Assembly (NCBI GenBank): GCA_034696485.1
Contig: JAQIWT010001571.1
Span: forward strand, 1-10,291
Source: Isohypsibius dastychi
Lineage: Eukaryota > Tardigrada > Eutardigrada > Parachela > Isohypsibiidae
Direction: 5' to 3'
DNA: 10,291 bases
Shown: positions 7,612 to 10,291 of the stretch, one piece after another
Layout: the number at the start of each line of letters is the position of its first letter
How positions within the stretch are numbered: the stretch's first letter is position 1
The notes under the pieces: generated by a model
The model's database searches: none
What the model was told of the DNA's origin: nothing
The model's input: the letters and a program-made list of their open reading frames with translations, nothing else
Program-made: the position numbers and the translations under genes

Positions 7612-9297
7612 TCAATAAGAACTGAGGTCCGCGTCTGAAGCGCTACGCTTTTTTCTGCGCTCAGCCTTCGTGCCCAAATGATTCACAATCTGATTGACAA
7701 TATCCGTCGAGACTTCTTTCTTCCATAGCTCATCCATTCCGTTCCCCTCTTTAAATTCCGTGAAATTATTTCCGATGAACTTAAGCGCTGCCTCTTTCAA
7801 ATTCTGATCAGAAAACTGTTCGGCCAGCAACAGGTACCTCACTGCATTCTGGACATTGACTGTATCACTCAAATATTCCAGGCAAATGGTCCTTAATTCT
7901 GTAATTTGATATTCGTCAGCTGCTTTCAGGACAGTCTCGCATAATGTTGGTAGGTCCTGTGTTATTTCTAGTCCATAAGTGAACTTGAGAAGAACTTTCA
8001 GAGTGGCTCCTTCGATATCTTTCAAGTGGCACCTCCCCGTTTGCTTTTCTGTCAAATTGTGGCTGAACATCGCGCGGAAGACAGGTGATGCCGAAGACAA
8101 AATACACCGATGAATAGAGAACACTTCATCGTCCCCAGACACCAGCTCGAAATCGCAAAATTCTCTCGTATTCCATAGCTGCGCAGTTCGTTGCTGCAAG
8201 AACCCAGTCAGATAAGAAACCGTGCCAAAACTGAAATTCCGCGAATAAGAGCATTCGAGAAATACAAGCGATAGCCGAATGACCAGAGAACCATCGATAA
8301 GATTCCGTCTTTTACAAGCGTGATCGAATTTGATTGTGGCAATCGCGACGTCATCGGGAGATTTTATCCGAAGTTTCGGACCGTCAATGAAAACAAGCTC
8401 TTTTGTGTACATCTTCTTCATTCCATCAAGGCTGCAAAAAATCAGTTTGCCATACACCAAGCGATAACTGATGACGATCCAGCAATTGCTTCGTTCTTAT
8501 AAGAGCTAATCACCTCACCTCCCATAGAGAGAGGATGACGTTCTGAGCTGCATGGCTGACTTTGACCAGAATGCACCCCACTGACCAGCTGTTCAATTAC
8601 TGCGTCAGTGATGGGCATCATATCAAGAAGATGGCCGTACAAAAGTTCTAGTCTGCCCTGCATCACCATCCCCACAGTGCTGCGCAGTTTTAGGATATAT
8701 CCGTAGCATTCAACTGAACCTCACGCATCACATTAGAAAACCGCGTATTTAGCAAAACAATAACTTTCGGTTTGCTGGAGGACTGTCTAAGACTAAGATT
8801 TGATTCGAGTTCATCGGTTGGTTAGTAACACGACAATGCAGCTTAAGACCATTTTATCTTAATTTACATCAGCCTCCCCACCTGCACAGTTTCACTATCA
8901 CTTGAGAAAGAAAGAGACTCTGTAGTCTGTACCTGCAATCAAGTTCGAGATGGATGGTATCCCTCAAAACCCCATCGCGATATTGAATCTGAAAGCCGAG
9001 TTCATCATCGACGATATCGTTTTTTGCGACAGTCAGCACCCAATGACCCTTGCTCGTATCGGCTCCCAAATCAGAATCTTTCACCAATGAGAACTCAATC
9101 TCAGTTCCAGCAGCAAACTGCGAGTAGTTCTCCAGCCTCAACAGAAACAAAATCTCCTGCAATGTTCCACTTGGAAGATCAAAAAGAATCTTGGGTGCGT
9201 GGACTTCTTTGATATCTGCCACAACCGGATCTCGCACCGGCAAAGGATGAACATGCGCAACATTCATCAAAGTTGTGTTGATCAACTGATGTTCCAT
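7612..9297 (-). CDS. MATH-BTB protein, SPOP-like Cullin-3 adaptor candidate
   Basis: Two exons (9297-8933 and 8431-7612) join in phase 2 to give 394 residues, close to SPOP (374). Residues about 45-182 form a MATH domain, which in this family binds substrates: note HWVLTV at 85-90 and KFDHACKRRNLIDGSL near 156-171. Residues about 203-312 are BTB/POZ: CDFELV, FSIHRCILSSASPVFRAMF at 226-244 and AADEYQITEL near 292-301. A BACK-like helical tail follows (NVQNAVRYLLLAEQF). L248-T249-E250 matches the phi-X-E pattern used for Cullin-3 contact in BTB adaptors. The basic ERRKKR at 379-384 resembles the C-terminal nuclear signal of SPOP. From the family, the expected role is recruiting substrates to a CUL3 ubiquitin ligase, probably in the nucleus; the substrate is unknown. 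The start ATG at 9297 is the first in frame. A small extra exon in the intron is not excluded. Confidence 0.85.
8432..8932 (-). other. Intron of the MATH-BTB gene, inside the MATH domain
   Basis: The donor is TTGCAG|GTACAG (8932) and the acceptor CTGATTTTTTGCAG|CC (8432), with a good pyrimidine tract. The splice is phase 2 on both sides and rebuilds a serine codon: ...HLELDC-S-LDGMKKMY. Stop codons follow the donor in frame and precede the acceptor. A minus-strand open frame at 8442-8675 lies inside; it ends near a good donor (GAG|GTGAGG) but its frame does not fit the flanking phases, so I treat it as non-coding. Confidence 0.75.
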
Positions 9298-9565
9298 TTA
9301 GTAAAGGCAAGTAGTCAAAGTCAGTAATAATCCAGATTTTCGAATGGGTTTATTGCAAATCTATTTTTCAGTACAGGAAATCTCAGAGGAAATGAACAAC
9401 TACCAGAAGTACAAACCACCACACAAATTATTACACAGTTGACATAAATATTCCCAGACACCGCGAATTCAAGATCGTTTGAGCTGAGGAGCGATCACCA
9501 AGCAATTTCAAAGGTCAAGCAATCTAAAGGGTTTCAGTTCCGAAAACCAGCAATGGCGTCACAAG
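9298..9565. promoter_or_regulatory. Shared upstream region between two divergent genes
   Basis: The MATH-BTB gene starts leftward at 9297 and the 160-residue gene rightward at 9566, leaving 268 bp for both promoters and leaders. GACATAAATATTCC at 9441-9454 is the only TATA-like stretch, about 120 bp before the plus-strand ATG. Assignment as a bidirectional promoter is from position only. Confidence 0.4.
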
Positions 9566-10048
9566 ATGAAAACGAAATCACGTATTCCTGACAACTTCAT
9601 ATTTTTCCCCGAGCTATGTGACCCGAGCAGACCACTACTGCGGATTCAGTCCAAGCCGTTCACGCCCCTGCTCCGAAAGCAAGTTCGGACTTGCCAGCCA
9701 ACAACATCCCAAAAACAAAGTTCGCCCATTCCTTCGCACAACCCAGCGCAACTTCATCGGAAGAAAGCAGATCCGCGAGATTTCAGGAGATTCACGCTCG
9801 ATGCGGCGCGTGCGAGGAATCTCAAGATGGGCATCATAAATGAAATCCCCAGCAAGCAGCGACCTTATTCCTTGACCATGCAGATAATCGAAGCGCTGAG
9901 AGTGAAGAATGCTTTAAACCGCAATGCTCATACGCCTGATCTGAAGATTAAACCGTCGGAAACTATTCTGACGCCGCAACCTGTACCTGTTGTCACGAAC
10001 AGTAAACCAATCAAACCCGTTCGAAAACATCACAAAAAAGACCAATAA
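9566..10048 (+). CDS. Basic 160-residue protein of unknown function
   Basis: I do not recognise this protein. It is rich in Lys, Arg, Pro, Gln and Ser and has no membrane segment, signal peptide or cysteine pattern. The first part (to about residue 75) is Pro/Gln/Ser-rich and probably disordered. The middle (about 72-116, DFRRFTLDAARARNLKMGI to EALRVKNALNRN) has helix-like spacing, and the end is KPIKPVRKHHKKDQ. High basic charge would suit a nucleic-acid or microtubule partner, but that is only a guess. ATG 9566 has A at -3. The frame is open further upstream to a stop near 9484 without another ATG, so an upstream exon cannot be excluded. Other frames overlapping it (9618-9839, 9990-10247) look like shadows. 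Confidence 0.55.
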   Translation: MKTKSRIPDNFIFFPELCDPSRPLLRIQSKPFTPLLRKQVRTCQPTTSQKQSSPIPSHNPAQLHRKKADPRDFRRFTLDAARARNLKMGIINEIPSKQRPYSLTMQIIEALRVKNALNRNAHTPDLKIKPSETILTPQPVPVVTNSKPIKPVRKHHKKDQ

Positions 10049-10049
10049 A
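10044..10049 (+). terminator. AATAAA polyadenylation signal overlapping the stop codon
   Basis: The coding sequence ends GAC-CAA-TAA followed by AA, so the last sense codon and the stop lie within a canonical AATAAA. If used, cleavage would fall about 10-30 bases on and leave a 3' untranslated region of only tens of bases. Confidence 0.5.
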
Positions 10050-10291
10050 ATGATTGGTAATGGCGAGGAACACAGAACGAAATTAACAGCGAGGAATCGA
10101 AGCCTGCAATACTCGAATACACTATCCTCCATTCCACGAAGTTTAGACTTGCGAATTTTTGAGCTTAAAAATCGAGTTTCTCGTTTCCAAACTTCAAAAG
10201 TTTTGCGAATTTTTGTTTACAAAAGTGACGCCAACTGGTACCGTTGATTGACATCCACCAACTTCCGGTGATCCTGTTTCACCCTATTTCC
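10049..10291. other. Tail of the window, no gene seen
   Basis: There is no convincing gene in these bases. TTGCGAATTTTTG occurs twice (10149-10161 and 10203-10215) as a 54-bp-spaced direct repeat. Confidence 0.5.

Noticed and set aside
8442-8675. Minus-strand open frame that could be an extra exon of the MATH-BTB gene, with a good donor GAG|GTGAGG
   Set aside because: Its phase does not fit the flanking exons, and the direct splice from 8933 to 8431 already gives a full-length family member.
9990-10247. 85-codon plus-strand frame at the window's end
   Set aside because: It overlaps the end of the better-supported 160-residue frame, includes a direct repeat, and has no recognisable motif.
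1-10291. tRNA genes, CRISPR arrays and bacterial-type operons
   Set aside because: I found no A-box/B-box pair with a cloverleaf and no regularly spaced direct repeats with unique spacers. The 40-bp units are contiguous, with no variable spacers.

Overview
The window looks like nuclear DNA of an invertebrate animal. Its two recognisable genes are split by GT-AG introns, start at Kozak-style ATGs rather than ribosome binding sites, and belong to animal families: an alpha-1,6-fucosyltransferase-like (GT23) enzyme and a MATH-BTB protein of the SPOP type. About a third of the window is repeat-derived. I cannot name the phylum; an arthropod, tardigrade or nematode-like genome would all fit.

Layout. 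Positions 1-595 hold no gene, only a palindrome-rich block at 239-467. Positions 596-3634 are a composite non-autonomous DNA transposon. The outer element has very long terminal inverted repeats (about 510-526 bp), which start with three (left) or two (right) copies of a 40-bp hairpin-forming unit, and it is flanked by a perfect 6-bp target duplication, AGCGAC. A second inverted-repeat element (2321-3344, flanked by GCTTGT) has landed in its right terminal repeat, and that element contains a further hairpin with 85-bp arms. No transposase is visible. Positions 3641-4450 hold nothing I can call.

The GT23-like gene (4451-6060, minus) has a short N-tail, one membrane anchor and a catalytic domain, but no C-terminal SH3 domain. 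Its long last exon changes reading frame once, near 5115-5146, so it is either a frameshifted (pseudo)gene, a sequencing indel or a case of an extra 121-bp intron. Positions 6061-7611 hold a degenerate 17-bp minisatellite and a short ATGTTA-like repeat, with no gene seen. The MATH-BTB gene (7612-9297, minus) joins two exons in frame across a 501-bp intron and codes for 394 residues. It faces away from a plus-strand gene for a 160-residue basic protein of unknown function (9566-10048), leaving a 268-bp shared upstream region.

The genes do not form an obvious pathway: one probably acts in the Golgi on glycans, one is probably a Cullin-3 substrate adaptor, and the third is unknown. The most unusual feature is the nested inverted-repeat transposon, whose layered insertion history can be read from the sequence alone.
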